A DNA stretch of 64,000 bases from Sipunculus nudus. Its lineage: Eukaryota > Annelida > Sipuncula > Golfingiida > Sipunculidae. Location of the stretch: positions 22,545,867 to 22,609,866 of the forward strand of contig CM049308.1 in NCBI GenBank assembly GCA_026874595.1, read 5' to 3'. Under the pieces are notes generated by a model. That model searched no databases and was not told the DNA's origin. It saw nothing but the letters and a program-made list of their open reading frames with translations. Shown here piece after piece: positions 41,501 through 56,500 of the stretch. A program made the translations under genes and the position numbers. Numbering within the stretch: position 1 is the stretch's first letter; each line of letters opens with the position of its first letter.

Positions 41501-44500
41501 AAGAAAAGATTTTCATCAGACATATTCCAGTTTTACTTACAGGCATGTAAAGCTTAATGTTTAGGATGCAAAATTGTATGTTCTTTGTGATTTCTTAAAT
41601 TTGCAGCTTTTAAAATGAGATGTTATAATAGTATATCCCCTTATTGTACAGATAACAGTAGGGAATGATGGCATTCACAGACAAGTTGTCTGTAATTGGA
41701 AGTATTAAGTACACATGTAATCAGAGATAAAAAAAAAATTCTTTGAGAGGAGAAGAAATTATGTACATATGATGATTACCATATTAGCATGGTTCTGTGT
41801 GATCCTGTTAAACCGGATCCACTGGTGTTACCTGGTAACAGAATAAATAAGACACTGATATAAGAATTTTTCAGGCACCATCTTTTTCACACATAAAGGA
41901 AAAACTGCATGAATAGTATGATTCTACCTACCCAAATACCTTGATCCCAGTCTGATCTCGCTCTGCTGGATGATTAGGTGGAATTTATAAATTAAACAAA
42001 AATTACCTGTAATTGAAGTTTAATTAGGAATTCACCGACACAGCAGTTGCATCTTAGAAGTCGCCCCCCTATAGACAATATCCTAACCTAGTGTAGATAT
42101 TATATGCATCTCCTAAGTTTTAAAAATGATGCTCTTGAAGAGTCTGCACTGTTTATCTTGATCTCACACACAGCTGATGGGTAGGTAGCTACAGTTTACA
42201 GGCAGGTTATTTTTCAAATAAATACAGTAAATCTGTACTTGATATTGTATCAGATCTGTAAAGCATAGGATATTATATTGTATTTTGTACATTCAGGTTG
42301 TACCCTGTATTGTATAAGGTTTGTTTAGCACGGGGTATGATATGATGCATGTTTGTTCCCAGATGTTAACACCGAGTTCCCTGATGAGAAATCCATCATC
42401 ACGTATGTGGTCACATACTACCACTACTTTTCCAAGATGAAGGCTGAATCTGTCCAGGGCAGAAGAGTTGGCAAGGTAATACACATTTAAATGATCAATC
42501 AACTGTACTCATCGTCTTAAAAGAGTTGCTTTTATATGTGCAAGGAGTTCTTATATACAAGGATATTTAAAATGAACTTTTGATGTTATCAGAGCTGAAG
42601 CAGTAACAAAAATTTCTGTATTATATATATTAAATATATTAAAATTATATATAACAAATATTTAGCAAACAGTTATTTGTATTTGTAGAAATATGATTCA
42701 TCTGGACAAAATTCTGATTCTTTTGACATTTTTCAGTAGTAGAAGATGCATGTAGAGATAAAATATACAAGTATGTGCAGGTTCAAATAATTGTCAGACT
42801 TTTTATGTATTTTTCACTTTTGTTGTATTGTATGATATTAAGACATTGTGATGTCTCTGTTTGATCAGTGAAAATGAAAACAAAATAGTGTTAACTTTTA
42901 AATATGTAAAATATGTCACTCCTTGATGTCAGTACATAATTGGTTCTCTCTAGGTGATCAATGAGTGCATCGACAATGATGAGATGATTCAACAATACGA
43001 GCAGATGACCTCTGACCTCCTGGAATGGATTCGTAACACCATCGAGCTACTCAATGATCGCAACTTCGCTAACTCCCTGACTGGAGTGCAGACCCAACTT
43101 GCAGCCTTCAACACTTACCGTACTGAAGAAAAACCACCCAAGTAAGTTTATTATTTACTTTATTGAAAGAATATAGAAATTTAGTGGCACATATCATTTT
43201 CATAAATTATACATCAGGAGTGAATTGCTCAGCAAGGTATCTTGGCCAAATTTGTATTATATGCTTAACATATAGTCTGGACATTAACATAAGAATTATC
43301 AGAAATAAATGTTCAGATTGTAGAGAATACAGAAACACTGGTTTTAGAGATTACAAAAATACTTAAGACAGGTGGTTCAGGCAATGGACTTTGGAGCTTG
43401 AGGTCCCAAGTAAATCCACATCAAAGCCTCAATCACTAAAAGCTGAACAGAATATCAAATTTGATATGCTGTCTTAACTGAAGTCAGAGTTATGATCATT
43501 ACTTACCCTATGCACAGAAAGCCTTAAAAGTGTCATAATATTCTATTGTGTGTTAAATTAACTAAACATTGTTCAGTTGTCAATGCTTTCTGCTTCTATC
43601 TGGTCATACACCTGCACCTAGTTCTCTGACTAATAAGACAGTTGTACCACTGCAGGGTTAAGATTTCCTAGGTTATGTGTACTGTATTGTTTTACATATA
43701 TGTTACATGAACATTAACTGTGGTTGACAGATTTGAAGAAAAAGGGAACCTGGAAGTGCTGCTGTTCACCCTACAGAGCAAGATGCGAGCCGCCAACCAG
43801 AAACCCTATCTTCCTCAGGAGGGTAAACTCATCTCTGACATTAACCGTGCCTGGGATAGACTAGAAAAAGCTGAACACGAGCGCCAGCTTGCCCTTATTG
43901 AAGAACTTACAAGGTGTGTATGGGCAGGTTAAATTTACCAAGTGTTAAAATAAGCGAAGCCTTCCCATTCAGTGTGGGTTTTAAATCTGTGTGTAGGAAA
44001 TAGTACACAGCACTTGCTTAGCATCCGTCAAAATTTTATTATATCTTATGAAAATTTACAGAATGCTGAAAAAAAAATTAATGAATTAAAATTAATTTTT
44101 GCATGTTTAAACTACTTTTATATCAGTATTTTCTCCTAATAATAATAGTTTTCTCAGATTGTCAGATCTCTCAAATATGAAGATTTAGTTTTGTATTTTT
44201 TCTGTTTTTTTTTAATGTACAACAGAAATGTTAAGAAATAATCCATGATATTCCATCTGCAGACAAGAAAAACTGGAATCCCTTGCCTCCCGTTTCGATC
44301 GCAAAGCAGGCATGCGTGAAACCTGGCTGAGCGAGAACCAGCGCCTGGTATCACAAGACAATTTTGGCTACGATCTGGCCGCCGTGGAGGCTGCCACTAA
44401 GAAACACGAAGCCATTGAAACTGACATTAATGCCTATGAGGAGAGAGTCCAGGCTGTTGTTGCCGTGGCCAATGAACTTGAAACAGAAAATTACCATGAT

Positions 44501-47500
44501 ATTGACAGAATCAATGCCAGGTTAGTATCATGTTTTAAAATGGTTATGTGCCATTTGATTTAAAGATATGTTTAAAAAAATGATTAAAATGAACCTATTA
44601 ATTACTTTCTCTGGTTTCTTTTGGGATTAGCTTTAGGAAATGTTCATAAGTTAAAGGGATTATGGAGAAATAATACCCCCCAGAATAATTTTTTGAGAGC
44701 CTTCAGTGTTTGTTAAGTATGTCCAGTTATGGAATGAATCATTGTCATTTGATGAGTTATTGTCAAATAATGATTAAAGTTGAGGATAAAAAGAGAAAAA
44801 TGTATATTGTTTAATTTGTGTCAGACTTGTCTGTGTTCAGTAAAGCATTAAACATAAAAAGGGGCTGAATGGAATAGTACAAGATTTCATCATTTTGACT
44901 TACTGTGTTAAGAGGGTAAGTTTACGGTTGTGTCTTTAATGATTTTAATAGGAAGGACAACGTGCTTCGTCTGTGGGAGTACCTTCTGGAGCTGCTGAGA
45001 GCTCGCCGTATGAGGCTGGAGCTGTCACTACAGCTACAGAAGATCTTCCAGGAGATGATCTACATTCTGGACTGGATGGACGAGATCAAGGTGAGTCTTA
45101 GGTTAATTCTATTAGACATAGTAGGTGATTGATAGATTAATATAAAATATAAAATATTGTAAGATGTGTAAAAAAATGGAAAATATGAGAACAGTGGTAC
45201 CCATCTGTCTTTGGGGATTAGCCAAGAGTTTCCGTAATGAAATGTGACCGTCTTCAGTATTAATCTGGTTATCAGTTATGAAAAAGAAACCAACACCATA
45301 TTGTGTATCTGTTTAGAAAAAAATGCATGTAAGATTTAGGAAAATGGTTTATTCCGTCCCAGCTTGTTGACTGAAGTGATTGTCCTGTGGACACTAAATC
45401 CATTCATCTATAATGAAGACATAATTATTCTAAAATATATCATCAGCTAACAGAGCATCTGATAAATTGTAAAATTGCACTGTTGTAATTATACATTTCA
45501 TCCTTTATTGCCAGTGTTCATGCTCTTCTAACAGTATTCAAGTCAGATACTGAGCATTTCATATTTATTATTGCTAAAAACCAATGGGCAAACCAGCATG
45601 GGGTAAACTATACTATTTTGTCCATTAATGTAACCTTTATTTGGTACATGTATAATGATGATGTTTCAGGCTCGTCTGTTGTCCGAGGACTACGGCAAGC
45701 ACCTCATGGGAGTGGAAGATCTGCTCCAGAAACACATGCTGTTGGAGGCTGACATCGGTGTTGTCGGTGAACGTGTCAACACTGTCAACTCTTCCGCCAG
45801 CAAGTATGTGGATGGAGACTTCCCAGAGGTTGGAGGTATGTAGCTGTTCATATTCTTAAAGAGGCATCTGTAGAAAAAAATAATTTAACTGCATTTTCCA
45901 GATCAGCCAGTTGACAAGGATATTCATGGGATAGCAAACCTGAATTGATTTGAAGTCTTAGTTGTGCTGATACAGGATTAATTTGAGAGAAAAATTAAAT
46001 ATTTTGATTATTAATACAAATATTTTATGCATTGCCCTTCTATGGATTGAACAACAAGAATTTCTTGGCAAGCAGACTCTTATTTATCTGAAAACTCTAT
46101 AATAGATCAGATCTGCCACTGAAATAAAAAAAAAATCTGATTGCATCTCAGTGTTATCTCCAAACAGTAGGGGTGGGTTTCATTAAAATTTTGTCAAAAG
46201 GTAGGCCTCTCAAATGGATTTGTGGATTAAATTTTTTAAGATTATCTGAATAAAATGTAGCCTTGTGGGTGTTTGTGCTCTCCAGTAGTATGAGTGCTTT
46301 GGTTCAAAACATGTTCATACTACCAAGTCTATAGCTGAACTTTCAAAGACCTTGATGCAGCGACCCGCTCTGGCATCTATTAGATAAATAAAGAACAAGG
46401 CAATTGAACCAATCAATCTTATTTTTTGTGGACCTCTGGTCTGATGTTTCCTTCAAACATTTTGCATTGCAGGGAAGGCATCAAGAATCTAGCCAATAAA
46501 ATGAAACCATGTAAACATGTTCAATTTCTGGTATGTGTTCTCGTTCAGACAGCATGTGAACTGTGTATTGCTGGCATTTTGTTCATTGGATGTGATTGGA
46601 AGTTGTGTTGTTGGCCAGAACACTTTGCCGGATTGTTCATTATTCATGAAATGGACTACAGAGCAGCTGGCTGAATCAAGGTCTGTGAAAGCGTAGTCAC
46701 AGACATGATAGTACGAAGATGGTTTATAAGAATGTTCTTCTTCAGGCTACCAGCCATGCGATCCTCAGATTGTTCGTGATCGCATGCAGCACCTTGAGGC
46801 TGCATATGCTGAGCTTCAGAAGCTGGCTGCTGACCGCCGCAGCCGCCTGGACGAATCCCGCAAACTCTGGCAGTTCCACGAGGACATGGCCGATGAGGAG
46901 ACATGGATCAAAGAGAAGGAACAGCTCATGTCCTCTCCTGACATGGGTCATGACCTCACCAGTGTCAACCTGCTGGTGAATAAACATAAGGTAGGTCATA
47001 TGAATAATAATGGAGGTCAGGTGAATACTAATAGAGGTCAGGCACTGGTGATTATTACTTGGTTTATTAAACTGTTTTTGACACAATGGTTTCCTGAAAG
47101 AATTTTTTTTTGTATAGAATGGTCTTCAGTTAGCTTTAAACAGATTACTCAGGGCCATCCATGCTTAACTTTGCCACAAAGAGTTGAAATGCCATGCTCA
47201 AGGAGTCCTGGAAATGCTTACTGAGTACTCAAGTCCAGAATTGAGACTCTAGTACAGTAGCACTTTTGTGTACATGCACACCTGAATATTACTGCAAACT
47301 AACTGCAGACATTCTGTATTATATGATTAACAGAGAGCTTTAAACCTGTACTAGTCAATTATACAGAATGCTTGTTTGGAAGGAAATTATATTTATGAGT
47401 ATATGATTTGGAGTGATTTTCACTCCATATTTTAGACCTATTCCTTTTTTTTGCATGAAAGTTTTAAAATCTGTCATCAAATCAAATTTATGCAAATTTT

Positions 47501-50500
47501 TCATCTTTAAACAGTTGGGTAATGCCTGTCTTATACTTGAGTCAAATTTTGTACTCTTTAACAGCCTTATTTGCTAAAGAGAATATGCATCCAATCTGAA
47601 GTCTGAGAAATAAAAATGATTCATCTATATCATGGAACAGTAGAACTTCAATTTAAGTACCCATTGTTTATAATGTTGTGGTAAACGTTTTTGACCTGCT
47701 GTGCTATATAAGTTCAGTATATTAAAGAAACACCTTTTGAATGGTCATAATGCAGCATGTGTCTTGATCTATGACATGTGAATTGTAAATTACAACACAG
47801 CAGTACCTGTTTAATTCTATAATTAGCAGTTTTGGGCATTGTCGCAGAAATGCGATAAAACACCATGTACTTGCTAATACACATCTCCGCGCCCTTAACG
47901 AACCCCCATAGGTTTCTCTCTCCCAGTTACTCAAAACAGTTCTTGCTGCTGCCATTTTGCATACACACTTAAATCCAGATGTTAAAATACACAGGTCCAG
48001 CTCCACTAGTGAGTAATAATTAACCCTTCTGAAAATTAAGATTAGGATAATTTATACATAATGAAAACACAATTGATAATGATTTGAAACCACTGTGTCA
48101 GAAACATTGTAAAGTTTTTGTATGTGTTTGTATGATGTATAGCATCTAACATGTTGCATGTTACATTTTATTTTGGTATGTGGTATTTGTTAACATGGGG
48201 TTTGCTGTGTATAGGGAATGAAACTAATAGTGTATATAGATACAGACTTAGCAATATCTGTTTTTTTTTTTTTTTAATATTTCTTTATCATAGTGTGATG
48301 TTTAAAACCATCCATAACTGTTCAAATTGCACCGCCAAATATTTGCTGAAATGGTCAGATATTTATGGCTCTGGACATATCTAAATTGTAGTAAGCCTGA
48401 ACTCCCAAATTATAAATGTAAAACTTGGTAGTAAATGGATATTCATATCTCATCTGGTATTCTGTATAAGTTTGAAATGAGCAGGAGAAAATACAACATT
48501 GTTATGAGCAATACAAAAAATATTGACACAAAAATATATTTTTATAAAAAGGTCTCAGAAATACAAAGCCTTAAAAATGTTTAAAGTTCCCACTGATAAA
48601 CTATCTTATCAAATATTGTTCTGTGGAATAGATATGGATGGTTTCTTATGGTAGTGATTTCTTTTCTTTTGGTACTTGGGTTTCTCACAGCATGGTATGT
48701 AACGCACACGTAGTGAATACTATAAATTTTGTGATATGTATTATGAATAAGGCACCATCCTTACTTGTGCATGCTTATGGTAAAAGATTTGTGAATTTTA
48801 ACTGTACTTTGCTGCTATTTTTAATTTGGGATCTAACTTTTATTTGCAGTTTAATTTGCACAGTCATTTCATGAAACTTTTTCAAGTGAAATTTTTGTGC
48901 ATGGTTTAAATTACCGAATGGTAACATTGTAAAAAAATATTAAAAACAAATGCCCCTCATAAAAGATGAAAGATACCTTGTATTTAGTGTGTGAAATGAG
49001 TTTTCTGTATCGTGTAATATCCTGTTGTAGTAAAATAAATGAAAAGTTGCTCCAGTAAATATTGAAACACCTCTTGTATTTAGTGTATGATAATCTCTCA
49101 TTCTACTCTGTGCCTTTTTTTCGTGAAATCTGATGATTCGTTTGCAAATTGGTGGAATTATTTTCATCTGTGTAGTACTAGCAGTCCACACAAGTGTGAA
49201 AAAGTTTCATGTTGGCTGTGACTTGTGTATTGTTTTGATGTGAACTATGGACTTGGTTGGGCTTTCCCACCCTTTTACTGCATGTTAACTGATGTTGTGG
49301 CATGGCACTAACGTTGTAGGTTATAGAGGACATGATAGAATCTCGTAGTACCTGGTTCAGAGCGTACATGGATGACATGAACGAATGGTTCAAGGCCAGT
49401 AGTGTTCATAGTTCTCAATATTCACTTTTCTCATTCATTCTTTGCGACCACATATTTTTAATATAATAATGCACTCCCTTATTTGTTATTCATAAGTACT
49501 ACATTCAAGGAAGCTTACTTTGGCTTCATCCTTTTAGATATTTGATAAGAGTTTGTTGGATTTTGCATCATTATTTATTATATGTTTATGTAATATATGA
49601 TAATATACACTTGTGTTTTTCATAAATCCTATATGTTCAGTATGTTGTTCTTTTTCTTAATATGATATAGTTGATCATTAAAACTGTGATGATCTATAAA
49701 CTTAATTAGGAGCTATTCATTACCAAATATAAGATATTTTCGTACATTGGTCTCAAACACTGGCTCAATTATATACTACTAATACCAAGGTATAGCCTTT
49801 TTATCCCTGGCTGTAGAGTAGGATATTAGTACTACCTGAACTGACCAGGTATTAACATTCTTATCTTACAGTCTAATGAGGATGAGCTGCAGGCTCGTCA
49901 TGTCCACCTGGAGGCTGTCAACAAAGTTGGCAATGACCTGGTGGATGCAGGTAACATCGGATCTGACAAGATCCAGGAACGGATCAAGGAGGTTGAGAAG
50001 GAGTGGGACGGTCTGATGGATCTGTCTGCTTACCGCAAGAAGAGGCTGCTCGAAGCTGTCGACTTCTATCAGGTTAGAAATCTCTTATCATATCTGCCTA
50101 ATTCTGCTTCTGACATGTATAGTAATATCCAATATTCCAAGAAAATTTTCCCTATTAAAACATGTTTTATTGGATTCGAATTTGCATATCGGACACTGAG
50201 AATAAAAGTCCATCATTTTGAATATACTAAAATGCAGGTAGATCCTTGTATGGTATATACTTACCTCTGGTTTTGTCTGTTTTAATAGAAGTTAACCAAA
50301 TATTTGATAGCTGTAGTCATGATCATTAATAAATCTTACCTTGAAGTTGTAAGGTTTATAGTAAGATTTACTTAATATTCAGTTACCTTTTACTTTAACT
50401 TTGCTGATCATGTTTAAATAATTAATATGTTTTGTTACCTTGAATTTTGACAGTTCTTTGCTGATGCTGATGATGTTGACACCTGGATGCTGGATACCTT

Positions 50501-53500
50501 CCGCTTGGTGTCAAGTGAAGATGTTGGCCGTGATGAGGCCAGCGTGCAGTCCCTGCTAAAGAAACACAAGGTAACTAAACCTTAAAGAGCTTAAGTAGTC
50601 TGCACCCTGTATTGTCTTAAGTACCATCGTTTCTAGGCATCCAGAAAATTGGGGAGAAAACTTAAAAAAACATTTTCATGGAAAAGATATTGTCAGGGCA
50701 TTAAAATAAGTGATTGATTCAGCGAAGTCTCGAAATTTCATTGGCAAGTGCTCAGGAGGGTCAGATATTTTGTTACGTGGTATCCACTCAATGATTGGCA
50801 GTGGTTAATAATGTATGTCAAAGTATATACCACTACCAGTGTTATTGTGTACAGATACATCCAGGGGACACAGTTGTGCTAAGTTAATTTCAACTACATT
50901 ATGGTTTTACATGCCAAAATAAGTCAAAATAGTTATCCTGCAATTTTAAAAAATTTTTGCTTCATGAAATACCTGTAAACCTGGTGATAAATCTTGCCAG
51001 TAAACACAGATCTGGCTTAGAAAAATTGAAAACATAGACACACCTTGAAAGGATTTCAGAACATACAGTAAAACCTTGACATTTTGACCACCAATAGGAT
51101 CTTGATAAAGTGGTCACATATTTCAGGTCTTATATAAAGAGCAAAATAGAATCAGGACTGTGAACACATTATTGTTATTTAGAGTTGGTAATTCAACCGA
51201 GGTGGTCATTAGTTGAAGTTTTACTGCACATGACTTACAGTTATTACCAAGAATAAGTTGCTGTAATGTATTTTAGATTTATGCACCCTTTAACTAGAAT
51301 GAAAATGAAACTTGGGGGGGTTTTTAGGGTGTATATATATTACCTTTTCATATTTACAGGAGTTAACAATGTGCATGGAACCAAAGGTTAATTAATTCAA
51401 ATTTGTTTTGACTTGAAATGTTTTGAACTAACCATTGATTGTTCTTTTTTACTGCTCTGTGACTGAGTCTTCCTTTTCTGTCAAGTTTCACCATTTACAG
51501 TGGTTGAAAAATACACAAAATATTTTAAATATTAATAAGAGCACATGAATGTCTTTTGTAGTTAAGGAATATTGACAAAAAATTTTTCAGTGTGTTGAAT
51601 AACGTAAATACAAAGAAAAGATTTGTCATGTGATTTGTGTGACAATTGTGTGAGGCACCAACTTTGGTCTTTTGTGTGACATTGAGTTATTTATATAAAA
51701 CTGATAAACTGTTGTCGAGAGAATCACCCTGCAACTCAAGTATCACAATATACTGAAAGTTTTAATGAATGCAAAATCTTCTTTTTGTATTTTACAAAAA
51801 TTTTATGAAGTGAATTGAAAAAAAATATAATTGATCATGTGGTCTGCCGGTTTTTCATTTGAGATTGAAAATTCATGCTGTGTGTTGGCAGGAATATATT
51901 CTTTAAATTATATATATTTCAAACTATAGCAAGTATGTATCAGATACTCATAAATATTTTTACTTTACAGGATGTTACAGATGAGCTTCAGAATTACGAG
52001 AGTGTCATCCAAGCTCTCCACGAGCAGGCAGATAACCTGAATGACCAGGCAAGTTTTCCTTGAATTACAGTGATTGACACATTTTACAGAAAATTGGTTT
52101 CTTATAGCTCTTTATACTGTTGTCTTACCTGTTTAATAACACATAATTAAAGATTTATCAAATAATGAAGGTACTGCAGTCTTTATTAAAATGTAAACCT
52201 GAAATAGGAAACATGAAATTAGGTCACTATGAAGTATATTATAATTCCATATCTGATTTGAAATGTTATTTGAAGGACCGTGAGTCCCCAGAAGTGCAGA
52301 CCCGCCTCGGCAGCATCGATCGTCGCTACCAGGAGCTTCTCGAATTGGCCAAGTTGCGCAAGCAGCGTCTGCTTGATGCCCTAGCCCTGTACCAACTTTA
52401 CAATGAGTCTGATGCTGTGGAACAGTGGATAACTGAAAAGGTAATGCACTGTTTGGTCATATTATTCAGTTAAACTATAGGTAATAAGTAATCAAGGATA
52501 TCATGAACAGAATAGTCATTGTGGCCTCTGCCAAAAATCAACTAGAAGGCTGTCACAGAGCACATCCCTCTGCCAAAATGTAACTGATCTGCCCAAAATT
52601 TAATCACTTCCCGCTTTGCCCAGGTTTTAGTAATATTCAGTAAGAACCCTAACATATATTTTGTTTAACAGACAAATAGAGCTGCACACACAACTGCTGC
52701 CAGCTGCATTGGTGGAATTTAAAATCATCTGTTCAGGTCATTTCAAAAGTTAAGGAAAAAACAGTACAAAAAGGACATGCATGTGATGAACCAGATATTT
52801 CATTAAAATGGGTACATATAACTAAGGAAGATAAATCAAGTAGTCTTCAGTTGGTATATGGCATTTTATGTTCCAGTTGAAGAGAGAAGGATTAAACTAC
52901 TGTAAATATTATACACTTGTTGCCCCTTGCTTTCTGTATTCAAAGTTTTACTTGGTAAACTGTGATGTATTTAAATTTGCTCTTGGAAATCCAGTGGCTT
53001 CACTTCAGTTCTTAAGTTAAATTTCTCCCAAATACAGTGTATTGTTGGGGAGATGGATGGCAATTGGTGTCATGTGACAAGTCATGTGATTCAATATATT
53101 TGGTTTCCAGGAGAAACTGTTGCGCACCATGGTGATCACAGAAGACACAGAGGAGGTAGAAATCCTCAAACAGCGCTTCAACACCTTCGAACAGGAAATG
53201 AACACCAACAAATCTAAGGTGGACACAGTGCACTCCCTCGGTGGACAGCTGTTGCAGAATGAGCATCCCAATGCAGATGCTGTCATGGCTCGCCAGGAAC
53301 AACTCAACCAGAGGTAAGGAGGTTATGATCTCAACTGTGTTCATCTATTTATATATTATTTAAGATGCAGCCAAAGTTTCATAATGATTCTAATGACATG
53401 CATAGGAAAGTTTATGGACCATGAATCTTACTGTAGATCCGAATATTCAGTCAGCATTTGCATCATATATAAATAATTTATTCAATCATCACCAGGTCGT

Positions 53501-56500
53501 GTTAGGAACAAATACATCACGTACCTCAATCTAGATGTAGATCTAAGTATTTTCAATAAATGAGAAGATTGGGTAAGTTTGGCTTAGTTGTGCTCTCTGT
53601 GAATGGTTATGGAGGAAATGATGTTCAGTATTTAATAAAACGTAGATATGTGTTTGACAGTAAAATCTTATAAGTCATTTGTGCTACATTTGAAGCATTT
53701 GAAGTGTAATGAAGCAACTTAAATAAAACTATTATGATGCAAACACAGTGAATCTTATGGCCACCAATGGGTACTCAATAAAATGGATGCATTTTTTAGG
53801 TGGTCATCTATGCAAGGTCTGACATAAAGAGAAAAAAAAAAGGAATTGGGACTGAAAAAGTGGGTATTATTTTAAGGTGGTTGCTAGAGAAGGTGGTGGT
53901 AAGGTGAGGTTTAACTGTACCCTCTACGTATTCATGTTTTGTCTGATTCTTTGCCGTTACAGGTGGTCAGAGCTACATGAGTTGGTGGATGACAAACGTA
54001 AAGAGCTGGCTGTTGCAGACAGCATCACCACCTACCATGTGGAATGTACCGAAACAACTGTGAGTATTGGAATCAGCATAAAATATGTATTAATTTACCT
54101 TTATGTAGTCACTCGTGCTTCACTGGAGGGACGAAAAAGAAAGCAAAAATATTGAAATCAGAATCAATTATGTTTTAGATTAACAGTTTGATACTTTATA
54201 ATTAAATCTTTAACATATCAGTAAATAACTGAAGAAAAATCATGTTTGCACTTACCAGAATTCCTGTTGATTGAATATTTGGAAACGGTTAGAGAACCTG
54301 CTCTGTGCACTGTCTGCACATTTATACACATAAATGATATCTACAGATTTATTCACACAAATTATAAATTATGAGTTTTGCTCATACTCATAGTGCAGTA
54401 GATGGAATTTTTGGAAAAAACGTCCCATAAAACTATGTGTACATTTCATAGTTTCATTTCAGTAGTTTAGTAGCATTAGTGGAGGCTTAGCAAGATGGGA
54501 CATAAGGAAACCATATCCCATACAATCCTTATCACATACAAATACAAACATGAACACATAGGATACACATAACATGTATATGTGTACATTATTTTAGACC
54601 TGGATTCGTGAGAAGACTAAAGTCATTGAGTCTACAGATGAACTTAGCAACGACCTTGGAGGCATCATTCAGCTTCAGCGTCGTCTCAGCACTATGGAGC
54701 GTGATTTGGCTGCCATTGAAGCCAAGGTATGTAGTGTCTTGATTTGTGAAAAGGTGCTTGTGACTGCATTACAAGTATTGATGTGATATATTTTGAAACA
54801 AGTATACATATCTTGAGCCTTAACGTTCAAATTTATTAATCAGCCTTAATTGATTAGAAAGTGTCATTCCCATCTGAAAGCACAAATGTCATGTGTAAAT
54901 TTGTATGGAGCTGGTCTTTTACATTTGCTAAAAATACCTCAAATTCAGCCATTTTGATGGACACTCTTGAGATTGCTTGTAGAAGAGGTTTATATGGACT
55001 TGCCACTGAAATGAATGGATGAATATAAACTGACCAATGTGTTTGTAGATGGATTCATTGAACCAAGAGGCAGATCGTCTGGAAAAAGAAAAACCGGAGG
55101 AGGCGGCTGTCATCCGCCAGCACGCAGACCAGGTTAAGGAGGTCTGGCAGGAGATGAAACTCAAGGTAACTGTTATTAAAATGAATAATTCATGATCCTG
55201 CATATAAGGGAAGACTTATCATTCAGAGTTACTGTTTAGTGACCATGCGGTCATGAATTGGCTGGTCTGAACCAGGTGACTTTTAAAGTTAATTTGTATG
55301 GCAAAAGAACGAGAAGAAAAAGAATGTTATAGTAGATGGTTCCTGCTACAGATGCTTAGAATTCTTCACACTTTGCCTTTCCTCTTGCATTTAGGATTTT
55401 ATAATATTAAAAGATGGTTTCACTCTTGTTATATATAAATTAATTGGCCATTTAAACAGTTCATTAATTTCATAAAATCCTTACTATTTTAGAAAAGGTG
55501 TTTTCTTACATATATTTCTCTTCTTATTGGTGCATGGCACTACTTTAAAAAGTTTTCTGGTCCATCAGATACTTCAGTGATGACATGGAGGCAGGCACCT
55601 GACATCATGTATACTGACAGTATTTTAAGTGTTTGTGTTATTATTACAGCTTACACAGCGTGAGGAGCGTCTCGGTGAAGCCAGCGAGCTGCAGAGATTC
55701 CTGCAGAACCTGGACCACTTCCAGCAGTGGCTCACAAGGACACAGACCACTATCGCCTCCGAGGACATGCCCAATGACCTCGCCGAGGCTGAGCGCATGC
55801 TGAACGAACACCAGCAACTGAAGGAAGAAATTGATGCCTACGCTCCAGATTACGCTAAGATGAAGGAATTCGGAGCCAACGTCGTTGCTGGACAAGAAGA
55901 GGATGTACAATACATGTTCCTGAGAGAGGTAAGTTGACACTAGTGTATTTATTAAAGTCAGCTATTCACCTGTCTTATTTTTTAGAATTAATGTGATTTC
56001 TGGCCTGCTCTGAGTTAATATGAATGAACTGAAAATGATTCTTTCTTATAAATATTAATATTATAATTCCCCTGTGACAAATGCATAAGCTTGTTTATCT
56101 ACAGCTGTTGGTTAACAGCACATGCACCTATGTTGACAAGCATGTTGAACATGTAAGGTTGGTTGCATATATGCTGATGTTGAAAGGTCACTCGTTGCAA
56201 AGCGAAATTTGCAAAACTCTGGTTTATCTTAATTGCTGCCAGATGTCCTTGAATATTTTGAATTATTTTGGCAGGCCCCCACATGTTATAAACAAGTGGA
56301 TATAAACAAAATAAACAGCCTGTGTACCGTAGGATAGTCAGATATTTGAAAAGGCTTTATAATAAATTATCGTTTCGTTTTATTGTTATTAATAACAATG
56401 TTGTGTGCAGTTATTTTTGGTCTAAGGTTATTATGGTTGAAAAACCATGGTCACATTTGACTCACCTATGTTGGCAGGCTGACATCATGTGTACTTACAA

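Larger units (their letters stand above)
46991..49871. other. beta-spectrin intron 12
   Basis: 2.9 kb, phase 0. Holds dispersed repeat copy B (about 47850-47990), a short duplicated motif CTTGTATTTAGTGT near 48977 and 49072, and candidate exon 12b at 49320. Confidence 0.9.

Noticed and set aside
49941-50285. Extension of exon 13 past its donor to the next stop
   Set aside because: The donor GTTAGA, the phase and the alignment end the exon at 50072; the rest is AT-rich intron translation.
53012-53344. Antisense frames opposite exons (also 25732-26028, 46656-47086, 55644-55940, 62538-62726)
   Set aside because: They mirror conserved beta-spectrin exons on the other strand, which explains their openness.
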